Origin: Muribaculaceae bacterium
GTDB lineage: Bacteria > Bacteroidota > Bacteroidia > Bacteroidales > Muribaculaceae
NCBI GenBank assembly: GCA_020026215.1
Contig: JAHHQT010000014.1
Span: 1 to 30,830, forward strand
DNA: 30,830 bases
Direction: 5' to 3'
The translations under genes were made by a program, and so were the position numbers. The notes below the pieces were generated by a model, which worked only from the letters and a program-made list of their open reading frames with translations, searched no databases and was not told where the DNA came from. Positions 6,766 through 14,961 of this stretch are shown piece after piece. The first letter of the stretch is position 1. Each line of letters begins with the position of its first letter.

Positions 6766-7551
6766 ATGAATAGAGTTAAATCTACAATCTATATAAGTCT
6801 GATGCTTATTATGGGCTGCTCTACTGTTATGGCACAAGACACAACTAAAGTAGCAGAAAAGAAGAAACCAAGTGTTGATTTTACCGTGCAAGGCGATTTG
6901 GTAAGTTCCTATATTTGGCGCGGTATGTACCAAAGTGGAGCAGCTTTTCAACCCACATTAGGCTTGGGTGTAGGCTCTTTTTCTCTCACTGCTTGGGGAA
7001 GTGTTGACTTCACTGGGCAGGGGCATAAAGAAGCTGACATCACAGCAGCCTATACAATCGGAGATTTCACAATTTCAGTGGCTGACCTATGGTGGGCTGG
7101 TGAATCAGGCATCAAAAACAACAATAAGGACGGCAAGAACCACTACTTCAATTTCGATAACCACACCACCAATCACATCGTTGAAGCAGGTCTCGCCTAC
7201 ACCTTACCGATTAAGAAATTCCCTTTGCGTTTGTCTTGGAACACCATGATTTGGGGTGCCGACAAGAAAGTGAACGACAAGGGCGAAACCAAACAGGCAT
7301 ATTCAACCTACATTGAAGCGGCCTATCCGTTTGCAGTAAAAAGCGTTGACTTGGTGGCAGCCGTAGGATGCAGTCCTTGGGAATCACAAGCCAACTACTT
7401 GAACAATCGGTTTGCCATGACCAACGTATCACTCAAGGCAACCAAAGTGCTGCACATCACAGAGCGTTTCGAAATCCCTATTTTCACTCAAGCGATTTGG
7501 AATCCTAACCGCGAAGATGTCCACTTTGTTTTGGGTATTACATTAAAATAA
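6766..7551 (+). CDS. Small outer-membrane-like barrel protein in the kdp operon
   Basis: 261 residues. The chosen start at 6766 gives a signal sequence (basic MNRVK, hydrophobic core, then VMAQ before DTTK); an upstream in-frame ATG at 6736 lies inside kdpC. A cysteine in IMGC at residue 18 is a weak alternative lipobox. The mature part has alternating hydrophobic and polar residues with many aromatics (SSYIWRGMYQSGAAFQPTLG), amphipathic strands throughout and a last strand FVLGITLK, as expected of a beta-barrel. It resembles the loosely defined TorF/Gcw_chp group of putative porins. Starting 4 bp after kdpC, it is inferred to help K+ cross the outer membrane, or to sense or limit entry. This is not an established Kdp component in the model systems. 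Confidence 0.75.
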   Translation: MNRVKSTIYISLMLIMGCSTVMAQDTTKVAEKKKPSVDFTVQGDLVSSYIWRGMYQSGAAFQPTLGLGVGSFSLTAWGSVDFTGQGHKEADITAAYTIGDFTISVADLWWAGESGIKNNNKDGKNHYFNFDNHTTNHIVEAGLAYTLPIKKFPLRLSWNTMIWGADKKVNDKGETKQAYSTYIEAAYPFAVKSVDLVAAVGCSPWESQANYLNNRFAMTNVSLKATKVLHITERFEIPIFTQAIWNPNREDVHFVLGITLK

Positions 7552-7562
7552 TATTATATTTG
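7533..7562 (+). promoter_or_regulatory. Housekeeping-type promoter for the sensor genes
   Basis: TATATTTG at 7555-7562 is a perfect -7 box. A TTTTG ending at 7533 lies 21 bp upstream. It starts just after the stop codon of the outer-membrane gene and 52 bp before the KdpD-like start at 7614. The sensors could thus be made at a basal level independent of sigma-54. Confidence 0.55.
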
Positions 7563-7613
7563 CCTTGTAGAAGTTTCCCTACTTTTACAGGGCACAACTA
7601 TGAAAGAGCAATA

Positions 7614-8741
7614 ATGAGCAGTAAAGAAGAAAACGTACAGTATTTTCTTAACTTGATTAAAAAATCAAGGCAGGGGAAATTCAAAGTTTATATCGGTATG
7701 ATTGCCGGTGTAGGCAAAACTTACAGGATGCTTCAAGAGGCGCACGAGATGCTCCGAAGCGGACTCGATGTCAAGATTGGCTACGTTGAAACACACAACC
7801 GTGCCGACACAGAGGCAATGCTGGAAGGTCTTCCCGTCATTCCAAGAAAGAAAGTCTTCTACAAAGGCAAGGAATTGGAAGAAATGGACCTCGAAGCCAT
7901 CATTCTTCAACACCCAGAAGTCGTTGTCATCGACGAACTGGCGCATACCAACATCGAAGGTTGCAAGAACCGCAAGCGTTGGGAAGATGTCATGGAATTG
8001 CTCGAAATGGGAATTAATGTTATTTCCGCTGTCAATATTCAACACATTGAAAGTCTTAAAGACGTTGTAAAAGATATATCGGGAATCAGCGTTGGCGAAC
8101 GCATCCCCGACAAGGTAATCCAGGAAGCGGACGAAGTCGTCAACATCGACCTTACCGCAGAGGAACTGATTAACCGACTCAAAGCCGGGAAAATCTACCG
8201 ACCGGAAAAGATACAGTTGGCTTTGGATAATTTTTTCAAAACCGAAAACATATTGCAGCTTCGTGAACTCGCCTTGAAAGAGGTGGCATCAAGCGTCGAA
8301 CGCAAAGTGGAAAACGAAGTCATTCCCTACGAAAAGGGAATCAAGCGCGACCGCATATTGGCATGTATCAGCAGTAGTGAAAAGACCCCGCGTGGCATCA
8401 TTCGCAAGGCAGCACGCCTTTCTTCTCGCTACAACACTTCGTTCATCACCCTCTACGTGCAAACCCCTTCCGAGAGTGTCGAGCGCATCGAATTGTCGGC
8501 ACAGCGCTATCTGCTCAACCACTTCAAAATGGTAACAGAACTCGGAGGAGAAGTCTTGCAGGTGGCTTCATCCGACGTATTGGGAGAAATCATCAACGTC
8601 TGTCGCGAACGCCGTGTCACAACCCTCTTCATGGGACATCCGTCATTCCGCATTCCCTATGTATGGTTCGACATTATGAAATACAAACGATTCATGAAAG
8701 CCCTTGCAGAGCTTGATATAGACTTAATTATTGTGTCATAA
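7614..8741 (+). CDS. Truncated KdpD: cytosolic sensor and universal-stress domains only
   Basis: 375 residues, against about 895 for E. coli KdpD. The N-terminal KdpD domain is complete: Walker A-like GMIAGVGKT at 28-36 and the signature VVIDELAHTN, followed by RKRWEDV. A universal-stress-type domain follows from about 250 (RILACISSSEKTPRG). The four membrane helices, GAF and histidine kinase domains are absent, and the protein ends cleanly without frameshift. The frame is open from 7560, but the start at 7614 is preferred since the preceding residues are not family-like. The separate kinase starts 13 bp downstream. By family knowledge the KdpD domain binds ATP and the universal-stress domain can bind c-di-AMP in Firmicutes; whether either holds here is inference. 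Confidence 0.9.
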   Translation: MSSKEENVQYFLNLIKKSRQGKFKVYIGMIAGVGKTYRMLQEAHEMLRSGLDVKIGYVETHNRADTEAMLEGLPVIPRKKVFYKGKELEEMDLEAIILQHPEVVVIDELAHTNIEGCKNRKRWEDVMELLEMGINVISAVNIQHIESLKDVVKDISGISVGERIPDKVIQEADEVVNIDLTAEELINRLKAGKIYRPEKIQLALDNFFKTENILQLRELALKEVASSVERKVENEVIPYEKGIKRDRILACISSSEKTPRGIIRKAARLSSRYNTSFITLYVQTPSESVERIELSAQRYLLNHFKMVTELGGEVLQVASSDVLGEIINVCRERRVTTLFMGHPSFRIPYVWFDIMKYKRFMKALAELDIDLIIVS

Positions 8742-8754
8742 ATAGAATTACGAT

Positions 8755-10221
8755 ATGAATATAAAAGCAAAATTGACATTAGCCATTGGAATCTTGGTGG
8801 CCATGATTGTCCTATTGGTAGTTTTATCAATAGTCAACTTGCAGATTTTGACAGCAACTGAACCCGACAGCCCTGCTGCAGGTCCGGGATTGCAACGCGC
8901 CCTATTGTGGGTATCCATCGTAGGTGCAGGTTGTATATTGACAGGTATTGGCATTTGGTTGCGCCTGCCTTCATCGGTCAACAAACCTATCATAGAATTG
9001 GCAAACGCCATTCAGGAAATTGCCAACCATAACTATGAAAAGCGCCTTGACTTGACAAACAATTCAGAGTTTGCCGAAGTGACCAAGAACTTCAACCGTA
9101 TGGCAAAGCGTTTGTCCGACTACCATGCAAGCACATTGTCTGAAATGATGGCGGCTAAAAAATACATGGAAACCATCATCAACAGTCTGAGTGAACCTAT
9201 TATCGGAATGAACCAGAATATGGAAACACTTTTCATCAACAACGAGGCTCTCAACGTGTTGAACCTCAACCGTGAGGAAGTGATTCTAAAATCAGCTCAG
9301 GAAGTGGCGTTGCGCAACGATTTGATGCGCCGTTTGGTGCGTGGTCTTAAAGAACGTACCACCAAACAGGAAAATGCTACAGATGCCAAGAAAGAAGCAT
9401 TGAAAATCTACGCCGACAACAAGGAAAGTTTCTTCCAAGTCAAATATATGGACATCACACGCCCCGCAAAGGACGGAGTGACCATCGAACACGCAGGCTA
9501 TGTCATCATGCTTAAAAATATAACAGAGTTTCAGGAACTGGACACTGCAAAGAACACATTCATCTCCACCATCTCACACGAATTGAAGACACCGATTTCA
9601 GCCATTTTGATGAGCTTGAATCTGTTGAACGACAAACGTGTGGGTGACCTCAACCCGGAGCAGGCTGAACTTTCCGAAAGCATCAAGGAAAACAGCGAAC
9701 GCTTGTTGAGCATCACTGGTGAACTGTTGAACATGACACAAGTAGAAAGTGGCAAACTTCAATTGAAACCAAAGATTACCAAACCGATTGAACTCATCGA
9801 ATACGCCATCAAGGCCAATCGTGTACAAGCTGAAAAATTTGTCATCCAAATTGAAGTGGAATATCCAGAAGAAGGCAAGATAGGCAAACTGTTCGTAGAT
9901 AGCGAAAAGATTGCATGGGTATTGACCAACTTGTTGAGCAACGCCATCCGTTACTCCTCAGAGCACGGACGTGTCATCATCGGCGCACGTCAGGTGGACG
10001 ACCACATCGAATTGTATGTGACCGACTTCGGGCGAGGCATCGACCCGCACTACCACAAGAGCATCTTCGACCACTACTTCCGTGTACCGGGCACCAAAAT
10101 TCAAGGTAGCGGATTGGGCTTGTCCATTTCCCGCGACTTTATGGAAGCCCACGGCGGTACTATCCAAGTGGAAAGCGAATTGGGCAAAGGAAGCACATTC
10201 CGCTTGACATTCAAAGCATAA
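8755..10221 (+). CDS. Membrane histidine kinase paired with the KdpD stump
   Basis: 488 residues. Two membrane helices (about 8-32 and 49-70) are separated by only about 15 residues, so there is practically no periplasmic sensor. A HAMP domain (about 70-125), a PAS domain (about 135-260, LSEPIIGMNQ), the phospho-acceptor H275 (STISHELKTP), the N box around N396 (NLLSNAIRYSS), and G boxes DFGRGID and GSGLGLSIS follow. Known membrane-embedded kinases of this plan read signals in the membrane or from the cytoplasm. It follows the KdpD-like gene by 13 bp and is probably translated from the same mRNA. Likely partner is the NtrC-type regulator at 656-1987. No other kinase or regulator lies in the locus. 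Confidence 0.93.
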   Translation: MNIKAKLTLAIGILVAMIVLLVVLSIVNLQILTATEPDSPAAGPGLQRALLWVSIVGAGCILTGIGIWLRLPSSVNKPIIELANAIQEIANHNYEKRLDLTNNSEFAEVTKNFNRMAKRLSDYHASTLSEMMAAKKYMETIINSLSEPIIGMNQNMETLFINNEALNVLNLNREEVILKSAQEVALRNDLMRRLVRGLKERTTKQENATDAKKEALKIYADNKESFFQVKYMDITRPAKDGVTIEHAGYVIMLKNITEFQELDTAKNTFISTISHELKTPISAILMSLNLLNDKRVGDLNPEQAELSESIKENSERLLSITGELLNMTQVESGKLQLKPKITKPIELIEYAIKANRVQAEKFVIQIEVEYPEEGKIGKLFVDSEKIAWVLTNLLSNAIRYSSEHGRVIIGARQVDDHIELYVTDFGRGIDPHYHKSIFDHYFRVPGTKIQGSGLGLSISRDFMEAHGGTIQVESELGKGSTFRLTFKA

Positions 10222-10243
10222 CCAAACTAAGCTCATTAATCTC

Positions 10244-10280
10244 AAGCGTGGCAGGAATCCGTTCCTGCTACGCTTTTTTT
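10244..10280 (+). terminator. Intrinsic terminator of the kdp/sensor region
   Basis: AAGCGTGGCAGGAA pairs with TTCCTGCTACGCTT (one G-T mismatch) around a short loop, followed by seven T residues. It marks the end of the potassium module. Confidence 0.9.
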
Positions 10281-10384
10281 ATGTTTCTGCCTACAGACAA
10301 AAAGCAAACTTTATAGATTCAATTTTAAGCATTGGAATTCCACGCACCTTCTCGTTTTCAATATCGGGGTGAAAACGGCACATC

Positions 10385-10392
10385 TACTTTTG
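10385..10392 (+). promoter_or_regulatory. -7 box before the terminase-like gene
   Basis: TACTTTTG fits TAnnTTTG and lies 15 bp before the ATG at 10408, but no TTG is present at the expected upstream distance. Confidence 0.3.
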
Positions 10393-10407
10393 TGGAAATT
10401 TTAATCC

Positions 10408-12272
10408 ATGATAAAACACATTGTCTATGAAAACAGAAAACGGAACAAGAAACTCAAGACAGACCGCTACGACCCGATTCGTGGATATGGCTCTTGCGGT
10501 GAACGCCGCTACATTCAAGAGCCGGAGACAGGGCATTTGGTTCGCATACCGAAACTGATGCTCAAGGATGCGGACTATTCCGAGGAAATGTCTCTTTATG
10601 ACTTCAACCGTCTGCGCATGAAGCACGACTTTGAATTTTGGTGCGCCACCTGTGTTACCGTCAAGGACAAAATCAGCTACCACAATATCAAACTCATCCT
10701 CAACCGTCCGCAACGCATCATCCTTGCCCAACTCGAAACGATGCGCGTGAAAGGACAGCCCATACGTGCCATTCTGCTGAAAGCACGACAATGCGGAGCA
10801 TCCACACTTATCCAAGTCTATATGGCGTGGATACAACTTCTTCTGCGCGAAAACTGGAACAGTCTGATATGTGCCCATGTCAAGGACGTAGCCTCGACCA
10901 TCAAGGCAATGATGACAAAAATCCTCGCCTACTACCCTGCCGAGTATCTGCCCGACGGTGTAAAGAAATTTACACTCACGCCCTTCGAAGGCAGTCGCAA
11001 TATCTCAAAGATTACAGGCCGTGAAAACACCATCACCATTTGTTCGGCTGAAAACCAAGAGGCGGCGCGTGGCTCTGATATTGCCATGGCGCACTTGTCA
11101 GAAGTGGCGTTTTGGCGCAAATCACCGCAACACGATCCCAACGACTTGATTCGTTCAGTGGCAGGTTCGATGGCATTCTCTGACCACAGCCTGTTAGTCA
11201 TGGAAAGCACCGCCAACGGCATCGGCAATTTCTTTCACGACGAATGGTTGCGCGCCATGGCGGGTGAAAGTGACAAGATAGCGATTTTCGTACCCTGGTA
11301 TGAATATGGCATCTACGAAAAACCCGTCAAGAAAGTGGAAGAATTTTGGAACTCGCTTGATGATTATGAGCGTACGCTGTGGGACAACGGCCGCACCTTG
11401 GAGCAAATTGCATGGTACAAGGCAAAACGTCGGGAATACGCCTCACATCGCGCCATGAAGGCGGAATACCCCACCACCGACATCGAAGCCTTCACCTCAA
11501 CCGACCGACTGGTATTCGATTCCCTCGCCGTCGAAAGTCTCCGTGCCGAATGCCGTACACCGCGCTATGTGGGCGAACTCATAGCCGACGGAAGCAAATA
11601 CCGCGATGCCTTTTCCAACATCAAGTTCACACCGGCGGAGAACGGCATGTTGAAAGTATGGGCAAAGCCCGACGACTGGCCCTATACCCACCGCTACGTG
11701 TGCGTGGTGGACATCGGTGGTCGTTCCGACGAAAGCGACTATTCCGTCATTGCCGTTTTCGACCGTGGCGAAGAAGAAACCGACCGCCCCAAAATCGTGG
11801 CACAATGGCGCGGACACGACGACCACGACCTCTTGGCTGGCGTGCGGCACAAATAGCCTATTGGTATGGCAAAGCACTGTTGGTCATCGAAAGCAACACC
11901 CTCGAAACGGAAATGACCGAGGGCGACAACTCAATGTTCCTTTTGGATGAAATTGACGACTACTATCCCAACCTCTATTTCCGCAGAGCCTGCGACCCCT
12001 CGTCGGGCAACACCGTGACACACATCGGTTTCCACACCAACCGCGCCACCAAACCGCTCATCATCAATCGCCTTATTGCCTGTGTGCGCGACAAGTCCTA
12101 CCAAGAAAACGACGATGCGGCAATCAACGAGTTTGCCGTCTATGAACGCAAGCCCAACGGCAGTTACGGCGCAAAGGATGGCTACCACGACGATATACTG
12201 ATGACACGTGCCATAGGTCTTTACGTCATTGATGAGCTCAACCGCAACAACGGAACGCCCATTCCCGACTAA
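10408..12272 (+). pseudogene. Solitary phage terminase large subunit (TerL-like), frameshifted
   Basis: Two frames together make one protein of about 620 residues. The first (10408-11856) carries an ATPase motif AILLKARQCGASTL (a P-loop variant of the KARQxGxST kind), the Walker B-like MAHLSEVAFW, then the start of an RNase H-fold nuclease (VVDIGGRSDESDYSVIAVFD). It stops at 11854-11856. The frame continues at +2 from about 11837 (WRAAQIAYWYGKALLVIESN) to 12272, completing the nuclease with DGYHDDILMTRAIGLYVID. Losing one base in TTGGCTGG (11833-11840) explains the break. TerL packages phage DNA using ATP and cuts it, but no portal, capsid, small terminase or integrase lies nearby. It is probably a remnant or domesticated copy; a sequencing error would also restore the frame. 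Confidence 0.8.
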
Positions 12273-12299
12273 AAATTTTCAAAATTGACGGAGAATGAA

Positions 12300-12307
12300 T
12301 AAATTTG
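12300..12307 (+). promoter_or_regulatory. Weak -7 box before the 96-residue ORF
   Basis: TAAATTTG fits TAnnTTTG 22 bp before the ATG at 12329. No -33 element is at the right distance, so readthrough from the terminase-like gene is as likely. Confidence 0.25.
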
Positions 12308-12328
12308 GAGAAAGAAAAAAGACGAAAG

Positions 12329-12619
12329 ATGAAAAAATGTTGCTGGCTATACGCCAATGAAAAATTGAATACCTATTCAGCTTGCTTTATAGGCAAAACC
12401 ATTGACGAACTCGTGGATGATTTCAACAAAGAAGTAAACAATCCCGAGCCCCTGACACAGGATCGCGCCTACTATCGTGAGGCACTCTTGCAGGCAATTG
12501 AAGAAAAAGGCATCGACACCGCCCCCATCACCGACAGCACAATCGCCGGCACCACCATCAACTTCACCCACCCCATCGCCTGCAACCACGAAACAAGAGA
12601 ATTGGAAATCCTAAAATAA
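12329..12619 (+). CDS. Small acidic protein of unknown function
   Basis: 96 residues starting MKKCCWLYANEKLNTYSACF. The ATG at 12329 is preferred over an in-frame TTG at 12305. The middle is helical (KTIDELVDDFNKEV) and there is no signal peptide or membrane segment. It lies 56 bp after the terminase-like gene, in the same orientation, and is followed by a good terminator. I do not recognise the family; phage origin with its neighbour is possible but not shown. Confidence 0.6.
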   Translation: MKKCCWLYANEKLNTYSACFIGKTIDELVDDFNKEVNNPEPLTQDRAYYREALLQAIEEKGIDTAPITDSTIAGTTINFTHPIACNHETRELEILK

Positions 12620-12622
12620 AAC

Positions 12623-12649
12623 AACGACCAGCCTTTCGGTTGGTCGTTT
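12623..12649 (+). terminator. Intrinsic terminator after the 96-residue ORF
   Basis: AACGACCAGCC pairs with GGTTGGTCGTT (one mismatch) around a TTTC loop, followed by a short T run. The GC-rich stem would also work leftward for the RES gene ending at 12674. Confidence 0.75.
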
Positions 12650-12673
12650 ATCGTTCATTGAGCATTTTATAAT

Positions 12674-13726
12674 TTATTTATACTCAATTTTCATTAATGG
12701 GAATTCGTTCTCATCTTCCAATCGTATCTCTAAATTGCCAAAATCAGAAACATTATAATTTTCAGTTTTACTTGGGGCTGCACTACCACAATCAATACTA
12801 TAACCACATTTTAATTTTTCAATATCATTTGTAGTTGGGTCTGTCAATTTAAAAAGTTCGCATAATGTTTGACAATATCTAACCTTATCTTTAACTTTAA
12901 ATACAGGTATAGCATAATTAATAAATTTATCATCAGGAAAATCAAATTCACCATTCCTTTGTGTTGATGTATATGCAACACCATGAATTATCTTTCCTTT
13001 AAAATTTCGATTTTTTAAAATCCACTCAATTAGGAGTTGTGGAATAATGTATTCCGGCTTAAAAGTATCAGAATCTCTAGAAACTGGAATCATACAAGCA
13101 ATAACCAATGGTAACACTTTCAAGTATTCATCCTTATCCTCCTGTACTTTATCAACAGTAGGTAAGGCTAAATTAATAAAGTTAATATTTTTCTGATTCA
13201 CAAATCTTGATACTGCGCAATTAAACATTAGGGGTCTTCTCATTTCTTCCCAACATCCGTATATACTTTTACCTAAATACAGACAGGGATAACCAGGAGT
13301 ACTAAAACGCTGAGTAGTAACAATTCCTCTCATATCTAATGGAATATGAAATAGATCTTTTGCAGAGACATGATATATTGAAGAAAAAGTCCTTATTCTA
13401 TAGAAACTTGTGTTCTCACTGATAGTTATTAGATTTTTAATAAGATTTATTTTGGGTTCCAAACCTTTTTTCCCTTGTATAAGATTCTTCAATTGATTAA
13501 AAGCTGTTGACTGTAACCCTTTAAAACTATTTCTTACAATTTCATTCAATTTATCACATATGAATTTAATTATTTTTAAATCCTCAAGACTTATTAGATC
13601 TAAAGAATTAACCAACTCATAATATTTCTTTAATCGAGTACGTAACCTTGTTCTAAAATCAAATTTAACATCTTCTTGCCCTAAGATTAATTTAACAACT
13701 TCATTGCAAAAATCTTCAATTTCCAT
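12674..13726 (-). CDS. RES-domain protein with a helical N-terminal domain
   Basis: 350 residues. The first hundred or so are helical and charged (FDFRTRLRTRLKKYYELVNS, LISLEDLKIIKFICDKLNEI). The RES domain then starts with FYRIR (108-112) and has the family signature RFSTPGYPCLYLG (140-152) followed by CWEEMRRP with E160/E161. RES domains of the MbcT type are known to break down NAD+, using conserved Arg, Tyr and Glu; equivalents are visible here. It is longer than RES toxins of toxin-antitoxin pairs (about 150-230 residues) and no antitoxin gene adjoins it. Its DNA is clearly more AT-rich than its neighbours, suggesting transfer. Larger RES proteins with helical N-terminal domains (HEPN/RES type) occur near defence genes; a similar role is inference. 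Confidence 0.75.
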   Translation of the reverse strand: MEIEDFCNEVVKLILGQEDVKFDFRTRLRTRLKKYYELVNSLDLISLEDLKIIKFICDKLNEIVRNSFKGLQSTAFNQLKNLIQGKKGLEPKINLIKNLITISENTSFYRIRTFSSIYHVSAKDLFHIPLDMRGIVTTQRFSTPGYPCLYLGKSIYGCWEEMRRPLMFNCAVSRFVNQKNINFINLALPTVDKVQEDKDEYLKVLPLVIACMIPVSRDSDTFKPEYIIPQLLIEWILKNRNFKGKIIHGVAYTSTQRNGEFDFPDDKFINYAIPVFKVKDKVRYCQTLCELFKLTDPTTNDIEKLKCGYSIDCGSAAPSKTENYNVSDFGNLEIRLEDENEFPLMKIEYK

Positions 13727-13838
13727 ATTGATTACTTTTAATGATATTAGAAATGCCTAAAATTAAGATATTACTAAGTTAATAGAAAATTTTGAATCCA
13801 TAGGTTTGTTTTCTATAATTATTTCATCCCCGATTCCA

Positions 13839-13877
13839 CAAAAAAAGCGAGGAGTTTGAATCATCAAACTCCTCGCT
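13839..13877 (-). terminator. Intrinsic terminator after ruvB
   Basis: A perfect 14-bp stem (AGCGAGGAGTTTGA at 13846-13859, TCAAACTCCTCGCT at 13864-13877) with a 4-nt loop, followed on the minus strand by seven T residues. It ends the leftward DUF4254-ruvB transcript. Confidence 0.93.
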
Positions 13878-13898
13878 GTAATATGGTAAAATTAATTT

Positions 13899-14918
13899 TT
13901 AGAACAACGAACCTTGCGTTGTTTTAGGGGCTTTTTTCAAGTGCGTATAAGCTAACATCGTCACCTCACGACCTCTCGGTGTACGATTGATGAAACCCTC
14001 CTTAATCAAGAACGGTTCATAGACCTCCTCAACGGTTTCCGCATCCTCTCCCAAGGCTGTCGCGATGGTGTTCAAACCCACAGGACCGCCGTTGAATTTG
14101 TCAATAATTGTATTTAGAATCTTGTTGTCGATTTCGTCCAATCCATAGCGGTCAATATTCAATGCTTCCAATGAATATTTGGCAATTTCCAAATCAATCT
14201 CACCGCTACCCTTCACTTGGGCAAAGTCGCGGACACGGCGCAACAAAGCGTTGGCAACACGTGGCGTACCTCTACTGCGCAAGGCAATCTCCTCGGCAGC
14301 CTTATCGTTGCAAGGCACATTCAACAATCGTGCAGAACGCTTGATGATGCGTTCCAACACCCCATGGTCGTAATATTCCAAGTGGCAGTTGATACCGAAA
14401 CGTGCACGCAAAGGCGGTGTCAGCAAACCGCTACGGGTAGTGGCACCAATCAAGGTAAACGGCGACAAATTCAGTTGCACGGAACGCGCACCCGGACCTT
14501 TGTCAATCATAATGTCGATGCGATAGTCCTCCATAGCCGAGTACAGATATTCCTCAACCACAGGATTCAAACGGTGAATCTCGTCGATAAACAACACATC
14601 GTTTTCCTCCAACGAAGTCAACACCCCCGCCAAATCGCCAGGCTTGTCGAGCACAGGACCCGAAGTCACCTTAAAGCCCACTCCCAATTCATTGGCAATG
14701 ATATTGCTCAATGTGGTCTTACCCAATCCCGGAGGGCCGTAAAGCAACGCATGGTCCAACGCCTCGCCTCTCATTTTGGCGGCTTGGACAAAGATTCGCA
14801 AGTTTTCGATTATCTTTTCTTGACCGTTAAAGTCGTCAAAGGTCAGCGGTCGCAATGCTTTTTCAAAATCGCGGTCGCTCTCGTATTGTCCGGCTCTTAT
14901 GTCAAATTCGTCTGCCAT
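13899..14918 (-). CDS. ruvB: RuvB, Holliday junction branch-migration helicase
   Basis: 339 residues, full length for the family. The AAA+ core carries Walker A GPPGLGKTT, Walker B LFIDEIHRL, sensor 1 GATTRSG and the arginine-finger region LTPPLRARFG. The C-terminal winged helix ends FINRTPRGREVT. With RuvA and RuvC it moves Holliday junctions during recombination repair. No ruvA or ruvC is next to it, so the genes are dispersed, as is common. It follows the DUF4254 gene by 43 bp on the same strand and shares its terminator. Confidence 0.98.
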   Translation of the reverse strand: MADEFDIRAGQYESDRDFEKALRPLTFDDFNGQEKIIENLRIFVQAAKMRGEALDHALLYGPPGLGKTTLSNIIANELGVGFKVTSGPVLDKPGDLAGVLTSLEENDVLFIDEIHRLNPVVEEYLYSAMEDYRIDIMIDKGPGARSVQLNLSPFTLIGATTRSGLLTPPLRARFGINCHLEYYDHGVLERIIKRSARLLNVPCNDKAAEEIALRSRGTPRVANALLRRVRDFAQVKGSGEIDLEIAKYSLEALNIDRYGLDEIDNKILNTIIDKFNGGPVGLNTIATALGEDAETVEEVYEPFLIKEGFINRTPRGREVTMLAYTHLKKAPKTTQGSLF

Positions 14919-14961
14919 CTATTATCTACCTTTTTTGCAATATGTCCTGTGTGATACGAAC

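Noticed and set aside
7560..7613. 18-residue N-terminal extension of the KdpD-like protein
   Set aside because: The stretch overlaps the promoter and is not like the family; the ATG at 7614 is better.
11379..11820. Upstream part of the second terminase frame as a separate gene start
   Set aside because: Before about 11820 this frame reads as arginine-rich shadow of the first frame; only the part after the frameshift is real coding sequence.
14217..14954. 245-residue ORF antisense to ruvB
   Set aside because: Shadow frame; ruvB is unmistakable on the other strand and the antisense translation has no recognisable features.
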